Under the pieces are notes generated by a model, which saw only the letters and a program-made list of their open reading frames with translations, did no database searches and was not told the origin of the DNA. Position numbers and translations under genes: made by a program. Below, piece after piece: positions 45,975 through 58,804 of a DNA stretch of 64,000 nt. Every line of letters starts with the position of its first letter. Within the stretch, counting starts at the first letter, position 1. The stretch covers positions 9,754,501 to 9,818,500 of the forward strand of contig JAEOAD010000040.1 of the NCBI GenBank assembly GCA_036365145.1, given 5' to 3'. The DNA is from Orientallactaga sibirica. Its lineage: Eukaryota; Chordata; Mammalia; Rodentia; Dipodidae.

Positions 45975-46404
45975 CCTGAAAATCCAGTTCTTGGACGAGT
46001 AAAACAAATCACTGAGTTTTAATTTTATTGAGATTCTTTTTATTTATTTGTGAAAGCCAGCTGATTACGTCCTATCTGTTTATGTCAGAGCTACAACCAG
46101 TCTTGTCTACAACTAGTTTTCCAGTCTTCTTTTTTATGATTTATGTGCCCGGTTTATCCAGACTCTGAATGTAAACATCTGTAGATATTTATGGAGTTCA
46201 ACAGAATGCTAATATTCTCCTTTATGTATTCAGTGTAATAGCCCATCTGCAATGGCTCTGTCAATTACATAATGTATAAGCACCATATGTGGCTACTTCT
46301 GAGTTCACCTGAAAGCTAAGCTTTTGTTTTTAGGATTCTGAGATGTTATTTGGTTTCACAGCTATTACACATCCGGATTATACTTTCATACTATCAAGGT
46401 TACA

Positions 46405-46690
46405 ACAGGGTAGGCAGAATCCTGAATTAGGTTTCACGATTCCCAGCATGCTTCTGCGCATGTGGTGGATCATGTCTCGCCACTTGGAGAGGACTTTTCA
46501 TATGGAGCAACATCTTTGCTGTGATTACAGTACATTATAGCAGTAGAGACTTTGAAGATATAATGAAGGTTCCCAATCAGAGAGTTAGAGTTAATCAAAA
46601 GACAGATTATCCTGGCTTGGCCTATTTTAATCACTTGAAGCATTAAGAAAGGTCAGAAACACTTGAGAAGTGGAATCCCTCCAGCTGACC
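46405..46690 (+). mobile_element. Ancient mammalian repeat relic, family unresolved
   Basis: GTAGGCAGAATCCTGAATTA, ACAGATTATCCTGGCTTGGC and TTTTAATCACTTGAAGCATT follow the pattern of an old mammalian LTR/MaLR-type repeat in which 'GATTATCCTGG' and 'TAATCACATGAG' are landmarks. It is strongly diverged. A 29-A run follows at 46,692-46,720. Confidence 0.4.
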
Positions 46691-46691
46691 T

Positions 46692-46692
46692 G

Positions 46693-46720
<28 letters not shown>
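46692..46720. repeat. Poly(A) run
   Basis: About 29 uninterrupted A after CAGCTGACCTG. Confidence 0.96.
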
Positions 46721-46723
<3 letters not shown>

Positions 46724-47965
46724 AGCTCTATTTTGAATTACCTATTGAGGGTCTTACATAGCAGAAAGTGAAGGTAGCTTCTAAGGCTTAAGTGTTCCCT
46801 GGCTATCATTGGGGGATTTTAGTCCTATAGTCAAACAAATGAGATCTTTCAATAGCCAGGAAGACTGGAAGAAAACCTTGAGCTTCAGAGGAAAATATAC
46901 TTCTGGCCAACATTTGATTGTAGCCTGGTAAAAAAAAAAACAAAACGAAACAAAAAAACGTTGAGTAGCAGTTTTAGCTACCCCATATTTGACTTTTGAG
47001 GCATGAAAACTGTGAAACAATTAATGTATGTTGTTTCGCACCTCTGTTAGTTTGTGGCAATTTCTTAAACACCCTCAGAAAACTAATACAAAAGCTGTGG
47101 GAGAACAAAGCACTGTGTAAAAATACATAATTTTATAAACATTATTAGCCCTCCTGGAAACAGAGTTTAGTATAGTGTTCCTCCATTTGTAGTCCTTCAA
47201 AGAGTTCACTTAAAAGTATACTGGCTTAGCTATAGAACACGTCCTTAGATTTGTCTCCACCTTTAGCTGTGAGGAGTTTTCCTGTGATCACTGCAGCTAG
47301 CTCTCAAACACCAACAGCAGGAAAATGGTCAAGCGCAGTAAGGGACACACGCTTAGACCCCCTGGGTGCATAGATGTAGTGAATGTTTCTAAGATGTGCC
47401 TGCTTTTCAGTCTGAATTTTCCCCTCCAGTTTTGATTTTAGGAGGAATAAATACCATCTGTGAATACCTAATGACCTTACAAAATGCTAATTAAAATAAT
47501 GAAGGCAGATCAAAGAGGTAAAGGAGTGAAACTCTAAAATGAGAAGAAAAATGGCTGAAAACACCAAAGACAATGCAATGCAAACAAATGCTAAATACTT
47601 CACCATTAGGTAAATGAAAAATGGTGTGAGGAGTTAGTAGTGTAAAATGTACAGTGTTGGAGAGAGAGGACAGGGTGCACTGTCGGCTTTGATCCTCGGA
47701 TGTTCTTTTCCTCTGTCTTGTCACTTTGTTTTGTTTGTCCTCCAGTAATTTCCATCTTGGAAATATTTGCATTTTAGCTGTCATGTTTGAAGGAATCCAT
47801 TATCTTATGAGTTTCACTTTTAGTAGTTATTTAGCATTTGATAACTTGAAAATAGGAAGTAAGTTTACAAAATTTGTATCTCATGTGTAATGAGATTATG
47901 GTTATAATGAATGCGGTTCAAGGTTCTTTTATGACTAATCAAAGGTTTCTATTAAATTTCTCAAT
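46721..47965. other. Single-copy DNA, no gene seen
   Basis: No recognised repeat. A 97-residue minus-strand frame at 47,491-47,784 has no known motif. Confidence 0.4.
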
Positions 47966-47969
47966 ATAA

Positions 47970-47972
<3 letters not shown>

Positions 47973-48048
<76 letters not shown>
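47973..48048. repeat. Compound (TA)n(GA)n microsatellite
   Basis: 38 bases of TA are followed directly by 38 bases of GA, with no interruption in either block. Confidence 0.97.
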
Positions 48049-48051
<3 letters not shown>

Positions 48052-48309
48052 AGCCCATAAATTTTTAAAGAACTAAAGAACATTTTACTTAATTTTTTTC
48101 TAGATACATTAAGTAAAACTTCTGAATTGGGCAGATTTCTAAAATTACTTTTAGTTATATTTTACTTTTTATTTTTATCTTCTTATATTTTTTGTGGAAT
48201 TTTAATACATGAGCATTTGTACTTTGATCATATTCCTATCTTATTAACCATTTTCCAAACAGTCCTTTTTCTATTTTGATATCTCATTCTTTTGTCCTCC
48301 TCTGTCCTC

Positions 48310-48650
48310 TAATTCAAACCATTGATGAGCTCAGAATTGTGCAAGTCTTGTGAGGGTAACAACCACCACCAGAGGTCATTGCTCATACAGGGGAGGACAG
48401 TGCCCAAAGTACTTCTTCCACTCTTGGTTCTTACCTTCTTCTGCTCCCTCTTCCACAATGTTCCCTTAGCCTTGCAGGGCACGACTGAAATATCTCCTTT
48501 CATGCTGAGCTCTCAATAACGCTTGTTTTCAGCTTTGAAGAGTTTTTGAGTCTCCTCAGTGTCCACCACCATCTCCATAGAGAAGATTCTCTGGCTAGCT
48601 GTGAGAGCAGCACTTCAATTCATACTGACATTTCCACTGTGTTTTGATCT
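48310..48650 (-). mobile_element. L1 3'-UTR fragment, antisense
   Basis: TCTTCCACTCTTGGTTCTTA, CCTCTTCCACAATGTTCCCT, GAGTCTCCTCAGTGTCCACC and ACCATCTCCATAGAGAAGAT match in order the relic at 38.62-38.84 kb. Only this inner portion is present. Confidence 0.65.
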
Positions 48651-48996
48651 TAATTAAAATTTATTTTATTTCTGTTACAAACATCTGGCATAAACAACAT
48701 CAAGAAGCCAAGGTTGGTTGGTTTTGTATGCAGTGGCATCCATCTCTGTTCCCTTGGCATGGTGCCTGTAAGCCTGAGGCAAGGCAGACATCCCTGCAGA
48801 GTTGCATAGCTCTTAGGACAACTGGGAAGGAGTGAGAGAATGGGGGAGGAGCTAGGCCACAAGATATCTTCTTAAGGTATGTATTTTGTGACCTGCTACT
48901 TTCAACAATTGGAGATCCCAATAATCCCATTTTACTGTCAATTTATCAGAAATTAATCTTTTGCTTAAATCAGAGCCCTCAGGATCCACTCATTTA

Positions 48997-49194
48997 TTTT
49001 TTTAAAATATTCTATTTATTTGCAATTAGAGAGAGAGAGGGAGAGAGAGAGAGGGAATGCCAGGGCCAGGGTCTCCAGCCACTGAAAATGAATTCCAGAT
49101 GCATGTCCCATTTTGTCCTTCTGGCTTTACGTGGGTACTGGGAACATCAGCTTTGCAGGCAAATGCCTTAACTGCTGAGCCATCTCTCCAGACC
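48997..49194 (-). mobile_element. B2-like SINE, antisense
   Basis: TTCTATTTATTTGCAATTAG with a GA run, then GTCTCCAGCCACTGAAAATG, AATTCCAGATGCATGTCCCA and GAGCCATCTCTCCAGACC at the head. Confidence 0.93.
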
Positions 49195-50732
49195 ATCTAA
49201 TCACTTCTTAATGACTCTATTTACTAGCTAAGGTTCATGCCTTCTTTTGAGGAATACTTCATATCCAAACCATAATAGCATATGTTCATTTTCCATACAT
49301 ATATATTTGAAGACAGGAAATTAGAAAGAGAAATATATGTATCTTATTATGCAAAATGTCATAATATTTTGATTAGAGTAGCATATTAAGCATATTATTA
49401 CTCCACAAATATCTAGCATGAGCAACTTTAAAAATTTTTATTATACTTCTCTTTTATGAATTCCCAATTTATTATTGTCCTTTGTGTCTTATTTTCTTTT
49501 CTCTTGGAATTCAAGACTCTAATTTTTCAAAAAAGTATCGGTTCAAATTATTGTTTCTGTCTGCTACAATGATCTTCTGTCTTCTCACACTAGGTCAAAT
49601 TCCCTCAATATCAACTGTCTGTTTCAAATTACCTCACCATCAACTTCAGCATGAAGTTTGGACTGAAATCTTCCCTCTACTGTCCTGCTTAAAATCCTGA
49701 CCCCATTCATTTTTCCCTATTCCTGTATCTTCCATGATCTGTTTTCTATTTCCAGTTAATTTTTTTTTTTTTAATCTTTGAGTTCATGGCTCCTTGAGAT
49801 TATGGGGAGCCTTTGAAGTATCAACTGCCTCAATTCTCTTTTTAATCTGCTCACCTCCTCTTTTGTGATGATAGTGTGAGTAACCATGTTTGTCTATTTC
49901 TTGCGTGCTCTTCAACCCCTTCCTTTGACTAGTGAATGTGGTTTCAGATGACAGATATGGCATTCTTTACAGTAAGAAGATAGTTTCTGCCAGTTTGTGC
50001 CACTGTCTAATTCCTGTCTCCTTCTGTCATACATTCCTATATCATACATACACATTTCATGAACGCATGGAAAGCTGTGGACGTGGTATTGAATATGGAT
50101 GGGAAAGTAGAATGTCTTTGTATCCCAGCAAGGAAAAAAAAAAAAATCCTGACTCCATTACCTGAAAATTTAGTTCCTACAAATGTACTTCTATTTTAGT
50201 ATAGAAGAGTCAATATGCTGAAATTGTGTTGGACCTTATGCACTTTTTTAAAGAAACATGAGAAATTTTGCTATGTCTGTAAATAATCATTAACATATCT
50301 TAAGTTAGTTTCCCTCCTAAAACATCTTCCTTAGAAGTTTCTACTTCAACTCCTAACAACTCATACATGATTTTCCCTGTCACAATCCTTTCTTTTAATA
50401 TAAACTTGGTTTGTAATGAAATAATGGATTAACTCTGAAGCCAGAAAAATAATCATTTTTTTCCTATTTATTGTGTCGTATCAGAGGAATCTGGTATTGA
50501 AGGTTGCCATTATGCGTACCTTCGGTTTTCATGACCGCTCTTCAGGATATCGTAAGTGTGAACTCAGAGCTTTAGTATGTTGGAGAGGCTATGTTTCAGC
50601 ATTTTGAGGAACTGTTTTCTCCAAAGCAATGGCACTTCAGTGATTTTTCTGAACTGGCATGAAATCAAAAGTAGGATGTTTAATCAGAAAAGGAAAAGGT
50701 GGGTTTAATGCTATTGCTATTTTTTTTCTTTT
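49195..50732. other. Single-copy AT-rich DNA, no gene seen
   Basis: No recognised interspersed repeat or coding frame. Confidence 0.45.
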
Positions 50733-50908
50733 TAGTATTTTCATTTATTTATTTGAGAGAGAGAGGCAGATAGAAAGATAGTGAGTATGGGAGTGCCCAG
50801 GCCTCCTGACACTTTTCATCTGGCTGTAAATGGGTCCTGGGCAGTGGAACCAGTGCCATTAAGCTTTGCAAGCAAGCATCTTTAACCACTCAGCAATCTC
50901 TTCAGCTC
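50733..50908 (-). mobile_element. B2-like SINE, antisense, internally deleted
   Basis: TTCATTTATTTATTTGAGAG and CAGGCCTCCTGACACTTTTC are followed at once by CATCTGGCTGTAAATGGGTC, so the middle part (AACTCCAGATGCATG region) is missing. The head is CAGCAATCTCTTCAGCTC. Confidence 0.88.
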
Positions 50909-50954
50909 ATAAATGATTTTATTTCAAATAAATTATCTAAATGTAAAAATTGAT

Positions 50955-51124
50955 AAAGGACCTGCATGGTGGAACAAACCTTTAATCACAGCATTTGAGA
51001 GGCTGTGGTGTTATAATCACTGTAAGTTTGAGGCCATTCTGGGACTATGGATTGAGTGCCAGGTCAGCCTGGGCTAGAGAGAGATGCTACCCCAAAACAA
51101 CAGCAACAAAATAAAATAATAAAA
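50955..51124 (+). mobile_element. Degenerate B1-type SINE
   Basis: GGACCTGCATGGTGGAACAA, CCTTTAATCACAGCATTTGA, GTCAGCCTGGGCTAGAGAGA and an A-rich tail. The copy is adjacent to an antisense B2-like SINE, so the two form a head-to-head SINE pair. Confidence 0.88.
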
Positions 51125-51550
51125 TGTTCCTCTAAATCAGAGTTCAAGGAAGGAATTTTGCATGAAATGTGGAGCAGAATTACTTTCATTCACCAACCCT
51201 ACATTACTATCAACATCTTTGTCAGAATTTAATATAAAAGCTTTTTCCAGGTTAATTTGAAGTTAATAAAATAAATATACATATTGTATTATTTTTACAT
51301 TATCATATATCATGCATATAACCATTGTTTTACTGATTTGTGTCAGCCTATGGGTCTAGCAAATATTTTTACCTTGCTAATCTATTCTCTAAATTTCAAA
51401 GGGATATCTGTAGGGGTCAGGTTGCATCTCCTCCCTAAACTGGAAGGATGACGCATATGGATTTTTTTGAATGCCAAACATTAATGAAATGAATCATCAT
51501 CAAGGATTTTCATACCCCCAAATTGTAACTAATTGTTAAATATCAGTAAG

Positions 51551-51739
51551 GGGGCTGAGGAGATGGCTCAGTGGTTATGGTACTTGTCTGCAAAGCTTAA
51601 CAACCCAGGTTCGATTCCCTAGTACCCACATTAACCCAGATGCACTAAGTGACCAATATGTATGTGGATTCATCTGCTGCAGCTGGAGACCATTTCTCTC
51701 GTTCCTTACAAATAAATAATAAGTCAATAAAATATTAAA
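51551..51739 (+). mobile_element. Diverged B2-like SINE
   Basis: GGGGGCTGAGGAGATGGCTC, AACCCAGGTTCGATTCCCTA, CCAGATGCACTAAGTGACCA and an ACAAATAAATAATAAGTCAA tail. Confidence 0.9.
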
Positions 51740-52590
51740 CTATCAGTGATAAATATTTGTTCATTTATGTGAATGTTCTTATATATTAAAAAGAATAAAG
51801 GGATTGACAGTTATTCATTGATATTCCAAAGAGAAATAATGAAATGAAGTTGAAGCAGCATCACAGTAGTGTCCTTGCTCTGCACCAGTAGTGAACGTTG
51901 TAATTACCATCCACTTCCTGGATGTGAGTGGTGTACATTACCAAGTCCAGTGTGTCAGGCAGTGTTTGGATAATTGATAGCCATTGATTATTGATTTTTC
52001 ACAGATATTATGTGCTAGTTACTATCCTCCCCCTTCTCCTGCCACTTACTGGTGGAAGAAACAGAAGCAGAGAGAAATCAAGCACATGTATACCAGGAAG
52101 TACTTGTAAACCTGAGCCTCAAAATGGCTGCTTTTGTCTCGTTTTTCTCTCAGGCAGTCAAGAAATTATCAGTGCCTGTACCCGGAAGTTTTTATTTATA
52201 CAGCGTTTTCTAGCATATGCTAGCTTCAGGTCATGCAAGAACTAGGAGCTCACTGAACAAGCCTCGCCAACCTGTCATTATATTCATTATATGTTCACCC
52301 TGAACATATTATGTTTTGTTTCATCCTAAGGTATTTAGCTCTTCCCAAGTGACTAGGTAACCTATATGCCTGCAAAGAACCAAGTTAATTAATGCAAGTA
52401 AATAATATCATACAAATAATTAAAAATGAGAGCCAGAAGTAAAATTAATCATAATAAATAATATCTCATAAAATAATATTAAAAGATTCATCTAGTATTT
52501 GTACATTGCCAAATGTCTCTTATATTCATTATTTGCTTTAACTATCAAAGTAATATTGAATATATGTATTTTGTTCACCATATTCTTTGA
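51740..52590. other. Single-copy AT-rich DNA, no gene seen
   Basis: An 84-residue plus-strand frame at 51,991-52,245 resembles nothing I know. Confidence 0.4.
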
Positions 52591-52795
52591 GACAGAGTCT
52601 CTTGATTACCAGTTTGTCTTAACAAGCTAGCCAGCAAGCCCCAGATATCTCTGCCTCCCAGTTCTGGGATAACAAATGAATAGTTGCTCAACACTTAACA
52701 CTTCCTTTTACATAGATGGGGGGGACCAAAATGCAGGTCCATAAACATGTGCAGTGAGCAAATTCCCCCACTAAGCCACGTCCCCATTCCCTGCT
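52591..52795 (-). mobile_element. B4/RSINE-like relic, antisense
   Basis: GAGACAGAGTCTCTTGATTA, ATCTCTGCCTCCCAGTTCTG, GGACCAAAATGCAGGTCCAT and CCACTAAGCCACGTCCCCAT show antisense B1-type followed by an ID/tRNA-like end, the layout of rodent B4-type fusions. It is old and diverged. Confidence 0.6.
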
Positions 52796-54238
52796 TCTGC
52801 TTTTATTTTCTGAAACTTATAATACAGCAAATTACATATTAGCATATTAACGGCCCTGAAATAATATGGAATAGAAAATAAAAAGATTTTTATTATTCAA
52901 TGTTAAATAAATTTAAAATGGAAAAATGACTTGTTTATATCTTTGTTCTACAAGGTATAGTTTTCAACAATGAGTTTGTTTTAAGTAAATTTCTGAGAAA
53001 ATTCAAGAAATTATGGTAAAGATTGAGTTAAAACTTCTAATTTTTTTTTCTGAATGCTCAATTATCTTAAATATTTCAAGAAACTATTCAATACATTTTA
53101 GTCATTGAAATTACTACCACACTTACCTAACTCCATAAACCTTAATGTGTTTCCACAAAACCCTAATAAAAATACTTAGAAAACACTGAAAAAATATCCA
53201 GTAGGAATTAATTAAGGAAAAAATTATTAACATTGTGAGACTTTGGCCTGGCAAACTTTTCATGCACAACTTTTTTTTTTTTTTTTTTTTAAATATGTAT
53301 GGCATATTTCAGGACCAAACGGCTTGCCAGATGTCCTGATTCTAGACACAGAAGTTTCTAAACAAGAAACAGGTTTCAATAATAGAGCTGATTGGAGTTT
53401 AATTCTTTCATTATTTTTTGAAAACGATGATTACTGAATATCTTGGATCAAGTTTGTGTGAATAAGTATAATATCATTACCATGTAGTTCCATATACTCA
53501 AAAAATACTTCCTTATATGCAACATCTTTACTGAAAAGCTCACATGAAAAGCAGTATATTGTATATGGACACACAGTTATGAATTCTTAGATTATATTGA
53601 TGGACAGGTGAGCTACAAAGCAAGCAGAGAGAGTGTTGCTCACTTTGTGTGAAGGCCAGGGATACCTTCTCCTTGCCAAGTAAGAGCACACCTCTTATGA
53701 ACAGCAATAAGCAATGACAAGCTTATCATAGTGAAATATCAAATGTCAGATTATAGCATCCCTCTGGATTTCTTTTTCTATCACCTCTTATAACTGGAAA
53801 TTGCATTAAATATCCATTACTTTAACAAATCTAATAATGCTTTCTTTGACATCATGAAAGTGGTATTTTTTTTTTAATGGTGGCTACCTCATGAGGCATC
53901 CATTATACATTAGTAAGAACCAACTGCTTTATGTGTGTGGTCAGCACACAATTATTTTAACATGTGTTCTTACACTACCTCTCCAGTTGGCTTATGATCA
54001 ATAGAAGCTTATGTCGTTTTTTTTTTTTTTTTTTTTTTTTCTTATTCTTTGACTCATTGTGACTTATCAGCACAAAGATGAAACAACTGGAATTTTTTTT
54101 TATCTAGTTTAATACTAATTTATTAATATTAAGGTTCACAACATTATGAAGCCTGTTACTTCTTAACTTACATGTTCTTAAAAGTAATAAGCTTGTAAAA
54201 ACATGGGTAATCCTTCCTCACACTACCTGTCATAAGTA
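52796..54238. other. Single-copy AT-rich DNA with T runs
   Basis: No gene seen. Runs of T lie at about 53,271-53,290 and 54,018-54,041; neither borders a recognisable SINE body. Confidence 0.45.
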
Positions 54239-54545
54239 CATTTTCACTGCTTGGCTAGATCAACATCTGACTAGAAGTAGCTTGTGGAAGGAAAGGGTTT
54301 ATGTCACACCTGAAGGAGAATTTTCATCAAGGGCAGAGGGGCAAGCTTGGCAGGAACAGACAACTGAACATCACATCTTCACATCAGCAGGGAGGAAGTA
54401 ACAAGGTTGGGCTGAGTGTAGCAAACGGGGCTGTGCTAACACCCCCCAGGGCCTGCCACTAGTGACACCCTCCTTTCTTCCAGCTAGGCTCCACCTTCTA
54501 AAGGTTCTACAACTTTCCCCAACAGCACCACCAACTGGGCATTAG
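54239..54545 (-). mobile_element. LTR-like rodent repeat relic, second copy
   Basis: GTGGAAGGAAAGGGTTTATG, CATCAGCAGGGAGGAAGTAA and GTAGCAAACGGGGCTGTGCT parallel the copy at 14,630-14,885. Family uncertain. Confidence 0.5.
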
Positions 54546-54955
54546 ATACTATGGTGGTTTGATTCAGTTTTTCCCCCATAAACTTATGTTTTCAAATGCT
54601 GGGTTCCCAGCTGATGGAATCGAAGCCTCCTGGAGGGGATGTATTGTTGAAAGTGGGATTTTTTTTCTTGTGTTATAGCTAGCTTTCCCTTGCCAGTGTT
54701 TGGCACACTCCACTGTTGAGCTTGTCCTCTTGATGTTGGCCAGGAGGTGATGTCCACCCTCTACTCATGCCATCATTTCCCCCTGTAATCATGGAGGTTA
54801 CCCTCAAGTCTGTAAGCCAAAATAACCCCTTTCCTCACACAAGCTGGTCTCGGTGTTTGGGTGTTTTCTGCCAGCAACCTGAAGCTGACTGCAACAAATG
54901 GAAAACATCTGAGTCAATGGGGAGCATTTTCTATTCAAATTACACTACCCTGCAG
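54546..54955 (+). mobile_element. MaLR-like rodent LTR relic
   Basis: ATGGTGGTTTGATTCAGTTT, GCTGGGTTCCCAGCTGATGG, CCAAAATAACCCCTTTCCTC and GTGTTTTCTGCCAGCAACCT recall a widespread rodent repeat with the landmarks 'TGGTTTGAATGAG' and 'GTAAGCCAAAATAAAC'. The family is not assigned firmly. Confidence 0.55.
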
Positions 54956-55055
54956 TGAATGGTAGACACCAGCCTAGTACAAATAATGAAACAATGTTTA
55001 CTTTTATGTCTACCAGGTTGTGTCCCATATCAAAAATTAATCCTAATCAAGAATA

Positions 55056-57064
55056 ATATTTTATTTTATTTTAGGGGGCAGGATTTTTTCATTATAATTA
55101 AGTAGAAATTTATAGAGAAACATCACATGTTGGTACCATCATTTCCTTCCTGCTTGCCCCCACTCCTCTGAGAGCCCTCCTTAGTGGGATTGCTGGTATT
55201 CACCCTGGAGTGGTGGGTTATGAGTTATGAGAGCTGCAGTCAGGCATGGTGTGGAAAGCTATGTCTCTGGGTATTCATTCCCACCCTGTGGCTCTTACAT
55301 TCTTTCCACCCCCTTTTCAATAAACTTCCCAAAGCCTTGGTTCTTGTGCTTTATTTCTACTGTAGTGTTGAGTTCTTAGCAGCTCCTGGTTTGGTGCATT
55401 TTGACTATCCTCAGTGTTTGTCTCCATCACCCTAGCTCATGTTGTCAGGCTCAAAGTGGAAGCAGCACACTTGTTTATCTCACCAACTGACTCTGTTTTT
55501 ACCTGGGCACTGGCTGCTGTGTGAGAGGGTGGTTAATGTTCTGCCTGGGAGTCATCTATATACTCTTGTCTTATTGGTAGATTATGGTTGTCCTCAGTTC
55601 TCACTGCTTTCTGAAAAATAAAAACAAATTCTCCAATGGAGAATGAGATTTGAATAGGTTAAAGTGTATAAGCATTGTTAATTTAGAGAGATTTTGTTGG
55701 GTGTAGCCTCACTTTTGTACAAAGGCTAGTGGGATCTTCTCAGAATCTCCATAAGATTCTGACTTGGTTCCTGCTTCCAGTTACCGGTTCCTTTCAACTC
55801 AGTGGATCTCATAGCCAATCAAAGAACCATTGGTTACCCATCTAGGCTGTGTGCCACTATTACACAGGTGTATACATCTTGTCAGGTTGAGTGTTTTCAT
55901 ACAGCAGTGTCCCCTGCTTGCTCAGGACATTGTTGGGCATTTTACCCCAGCAGGTCATGTAGAGCTTTTCAGCACTATGCAGGCTAATCATCTATGAAAC
56001 GGCTTCCTTTGAGATTCAGCTGGATCTCTGAATGTTCTGTATTGGCAGCATGTGATGTCTTCAGCAACAGGGTCTTACCTTTGATTTTAGGCAGGCAATC
56101 AAGTTCTTTGACAGAAGCCTGTCTTGTTTTGGGGACCTCCTAGATGTCTCCAATCAACAGCTCAATGTGGATTGTAACCAAATTTCTGCCAGAGGAGTTG
56201 CAAACTACAGCCAAAAGTTTTAAGGTTAGGCTTTATCCCATCTTATCCAGGACACTTCTTACCAGGCAACCCTCCATGTTATAAGGGTTATGTCCTTAGA
56301 CCACTATCCAGAAGGAAGGTTTCTATGGTACCAAATATTTTGGATTTAGTTTTATGTATAGCTCCCTCCTCCCTCCCATTCTCCACACCCCCAAACCATT
56401 CCTTCCCTCTTACCTGTCCCTCAACTTGTCTGTCAGATATGCCTGTAACTTAAGCCGTACCACTTGAGGAAACACAGATGAGGGAGTCCATGTGACGTTT
56501 GTCTTTCTGTGCTTGTAATGGTTCATTTAATATGATCTGTCCAAAGCCCATCCATTTTCCTATGATTTTCACTATATCATTATTCCTCAGTGCCGAGTAG
56601 AATTCCATTGTTTAGATGTGCCACATCTTCACGATCTTCATTATCCATTTGTCAAACAATGGGCATCTGGGTTGAGTCCAATTCTTAGTAATTGTGAATT
56701 GAGCAGCTATAAACATGGTTGAGCAAATATCTTTGCAATGAAGAGGAGCCTTTAGAGTTGATGTCCAGTAGAAGAATAGCTGGGTCAGGTGGTAGCTCAA
56801 TTTTCATCTGTTTCAGGAGAATCCATATTGATTTCCAAGTACAAGTTTGCACTCCCACCAGCAATAAAAGTCCCTCTTTCCCCGCATCCTTGTCCACATT
56901 TACTATCATTTGACTTTCTAGTGATTGCCATACTCACTGGAATAAGGCAGACTATCATAGTTATTTTGTTTGCATTTCCCTGGTGGTTAAGGATGTTGAA
57001 CATTTTCATAGGTGAATATTATCCATTTGTATTTCTTCCTTTGAGAATTCCCTCAGAAGTTCTT
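55056..57064 (-). mobile_element. 5'-truncated L1: ORF2 C-terminus and 3' UTR, antisense
   Basis: Largest L1 piece in the window (about 2 kb). On the minus strand the right part (about 56,600-57,064) shows broken ORF2p C-terminal sequence: a TTREMQ-type motif, DPAILLLDIN and later FTITKNWTQPRCP and DKWIMK, split between frames. The 3' UTR follows (56,600 down to 55,060), and contains the segments that recur at 14.9, 22.4, 24.1, 38.5, 44.1 and 48.3 kb. An AT-rich TTTTATTTTATTTTA at about 55,058-55,072 is the eroded A-tail. Frameshifts and stops make it inactive. Confidence 0.88.
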
Positions 57065-57077
57065 AGGGGCCAGCTTT

Positions 57078-57212
57078 ACAACAGGGTCTGACAATGGAGT
57101 TGGCCTGGTGCTCACTGTGTAGCTCAGGCTACCCTTGATCCTTAGTAGTCTTCCTGGTACAGCCTCCCAAGTCCTAGGATTGCAAACATGTTCAAGCATG
57201 CCTAGCCAAGAA
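57078..57212 (-). mobile_element. Degenerate B1-like SINE, antisense
   Basis: CAGGGTCTGACAATGGAGTT, CTCACTGTGTAGCTCAGGCT, CCTCCCAAGTCCTAGGATTG and CAAGCATGCCTAGCC follow antisense B1 order. It begins within about 15 bases of the end of the L1 piece. Confidence 0.8.
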
Positions 57213-58800
57213 TAATTATTTTCTGTTTTCATTTTTTTCCTTTAAAGTACCCTGGGAAGTATTAGTTATCTGATTAATTTCTATAAACCCAAGGTTTTAC
57301 TTGGACACAAAATTAATTTGAATGCCATACCAAAGGGTAGGAAATGAGATCTTTTTTTTAGTTAAAAAGAAACAAAAAAGAAGAAAAGGAAGTTTGTCTT
57401 TGGAGTTCTATTGCAGCTTTGCTTATAATCACTTTATCCATGCACAAATTTTGTAATTTATAAATATATGTATTATTAAAAAGTGGGAACTTTTTATTTC
57501 TACATATTTTAAATTGCAGCTTATATTTTTATAAACTACAAGGTAATTTGTTTTTAAAATTCACCTGCATATAAACGTTTTGTTTTCATCTCACACATAA
57601 ATCTTTTTTACACTGTCTTTCTTTTTTTCTTTTGTAACATATGGGTAAAAAAGCAATGTCATAGATAGGAACATATACGATTGATCTGATGAGTTGAGAT
57701 TTAAGCATAGTTCCATGTTTATACACACCATATCCCTGAGCAGGGATGCAGGGTTTTTTATGATCTTAAACATCTCGTGAAAGGAATCATCCACCATCCA
57801 TGGGTGCGTGTGTGTGTGTATGTATGTGTGTGTGTATATATATATATACACACATACATATATATGTTTAAGTCATTCAAAATGACATATGCCAAGTTTT
57901 TAAAATATTTTTAAAAATCATGGTCAGTTCCCAAAACTCATGACATGACTTTCTCTACTACATTTAGTTCCATGTTGATCGGGACAATCTCTTTAAACAC
58001 TTAGTCTTCAGGGTCTACATTGCCAGTATTGTGTTTGTCATAGTAAGAAAGGCTAGAATAAATAGCTATGTGAATAATGGTTTAAAAGTTGGAGGAAGGT
58101 TAGCTTCACTCCACATGGCTGATAGTAATATGAAAATAAATGCCCTTATGTCAACACTTAGTTTTCCATATTGAATCAACAGATTAAATTTTAAGGCGTT
58201 AAACTCAGAAGATTCTTTTAGCATGCTAAAAGAAGTTTTGATTCTGCAATTATATGTAAATATTCTAGGAAGATGAGAGAACCAATGAATAAATGATGTC
58301 TAATATAATGGACATGTCAACTGTGAATACTACATAAAGAAATACTTGCATAATTGCTGTGTTTTGATTTTGTCCCTGGAAAGCTTATCTTTTTGTTAAT
58401 GCTTATCTTTTGGAATTTTAATTCCTGAAGTCATGTTAATGGCAATCTGAAAGTGGTTCATTTGGAATGTGTTTAGAGCTATAGAAGGTCATGCGGGTGT
58501 GCCTAGAGAAGGAAGGTGTCCTGCCTGTCATGGGGGTTCAGAGAGCTTGCAAGAGGAAACACAGAGGAAAGACACAGTAAGCCTGGGAAGCCCTTAGGAA
58601 AAGTATACTTTAGATATCACTGGAATTTGAGAACCCCAAGAAATTTAGAGCTAGGTTGCTGTAACTACCTATTCCAGTAGGACAGACATATTGGAAAGCT
58701 GCTAAAAGTTAAAATTAAAAGATAAGAAAAGCACAACAACAACAAACAAACAAAATACAGGAATGAAGCAGAAAAATAATGTAATACAACCCTATATTCA
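57213..58800. other. Single-copy AT-rich DNA, no gene seen
   Basis: Contains a compound (GT)n(AT)n microsatellite at about 57,806-57,866. No other repeat recognised. Confidence 0.45.
57806..57866. repeat. Compound (GT)n/(AT)n microsatellite
   Basis: GT-rich units (GCGTGTGTGTGTGTATGTAT) pass into TATATATATA and then ACACATACATATATA. Confidence 0.93.
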
Positions 58801-58804
58801 TTCA

